From Pyramidobacter sp. (GTDB lineage Bacteria > Synergistota > Synergistia > Synergistales > Dethiosulfovibrionaceae), in NCBI GenBank assembly GCA_017940445.1, contig JAGAYQ010000112.1:1-5273 (forward strand): DNA of 5,273 nt. Reading direction: 5' to 3'. Positions 5,114 to 5,273 of this stretch are shown piece by piece; position 1 is the stretch's first letter; each line of letters starts with the position of its first letter. The position numbers were made by a program, and so were the translations under genes. The notes below the pieces were generated by a model. It was not told the origin of the DNA. It made no database searches and saw only the letters and a program-made list of their open reading frames with translations.

Positions 5114-5273
5114 CTAGGCTTTCTTCGCGCGGGCCTTCGTCAGCACCCAGAGCAGCACCAGCACAGCCATGCCGCCGACATCGGAGAGCGTGCCGGGATA
5201 CAGCAGCGCGATCGCGCCGCCGATGGCAAGGATGCGCTCATACCAGTGCAGCGGAGCCATGAAGTAGTTCTCG
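5114..5273 (-). CDS. TRAP-type transporter permease, C-terminal end (start outside window)
   Basis: Only the last 52 residues are present. ENYFMAPLHWYERI at the left edge is followed by two short hydrophobic segments (about 15-26 and 33-44) broken by YPGTLSDIGG, and then a basic tail ending KARAKKA before TAG. The arrangement (F..PL.W.ER, hydrophobic helix, YPG..SD, helix) resembles the C-terminal tail of fused 4TM/12TM TRAP permeases, which import organic acids with a periplasmic binding protein using an ion gradient. A plain DctM subunit or another membrane protein with a similar tail cannot be excluded from so short a piece. The gene ends in its own hairpin terminator, converging on the 11-mer repeat gene. 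Confidence 0.6.
   Translation of the reverse strand, partial: ENYFMAPLHWYERILAIGGAIALLYPGTLSDVGGMAVLVLLWVLTKARAKKA

Overview
The window is GC-rich bacterial chromosomal DNA with short, cleanly punctuated transcription units: strong GGAGG ribosome binding sites, TATAAT-like -10 boxes and hairpin-plus-T terminators. The gene content (a TRAP-type permease, a Gtr-type glycosylation pair, a zinc-ribbon threonine synthase and an Ala/Lys/Glu-rich repeat protein) would fit a GC-rich anaerobe such as a member of the Synergistota. That assignment is a guess from gene flavour only, because the window holds no rRNA or phylogenetic marker. No phage, IS element, CRISPR array, tRNA or rRNA was recognised.

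Layout. Positions 1-2003 (minus strand) hold two genes of a probable surface-glycan glycosylation operon. An upstream multi-spanning membrane protein of the GtrII glucosyltransferase type (465-2003) is followed after 14 bases by a GT2-family polyprenyl-phosphate glycosyltransferase of the GtrB/DPMS type (1-450), whose C-terminus lies outside the window. Positions 2010-2258 are a non-coding, hairpin-rich interval carrying two near-identical copies of CGTGNGTATTATACNG 186 bases apart. It may contain promoters and a small structured RNA. Positions 2259-3510 (minus) are threonine synthase with its own terminator and promoter.

Positions 3511-3718 are a divergent intergenic region in which a perfect 9-bp inverted repeat touches the predicted -35 boxes of both outward promoters. 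Positions 3719-4969 (plus) encode a 416-residue protein with no Cys, Trp or Tyr. Its C-terminal half is built from a strict 11-residue repeat, as in group 3 LEA proteins, apolipoproteins and synucleins. This is the most unusual item in the window. Two independent hairpin terminators (4984-5032 and 5052-5085) then separate it from the C-terminal end of a TRAP-transporter permease arriving on the minus strand (5114-5273).

The genes do not form a single pathway. The glycosyltransferase pair works together: GtrB-like charging of a lipid carrier, then GtrII-like transfer on the outer face. Threonine synthase and the 11-mer repeat protein are transcribed away from each other from a shared control region. 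The TRAP permease is an unrelated unit converging from the right.
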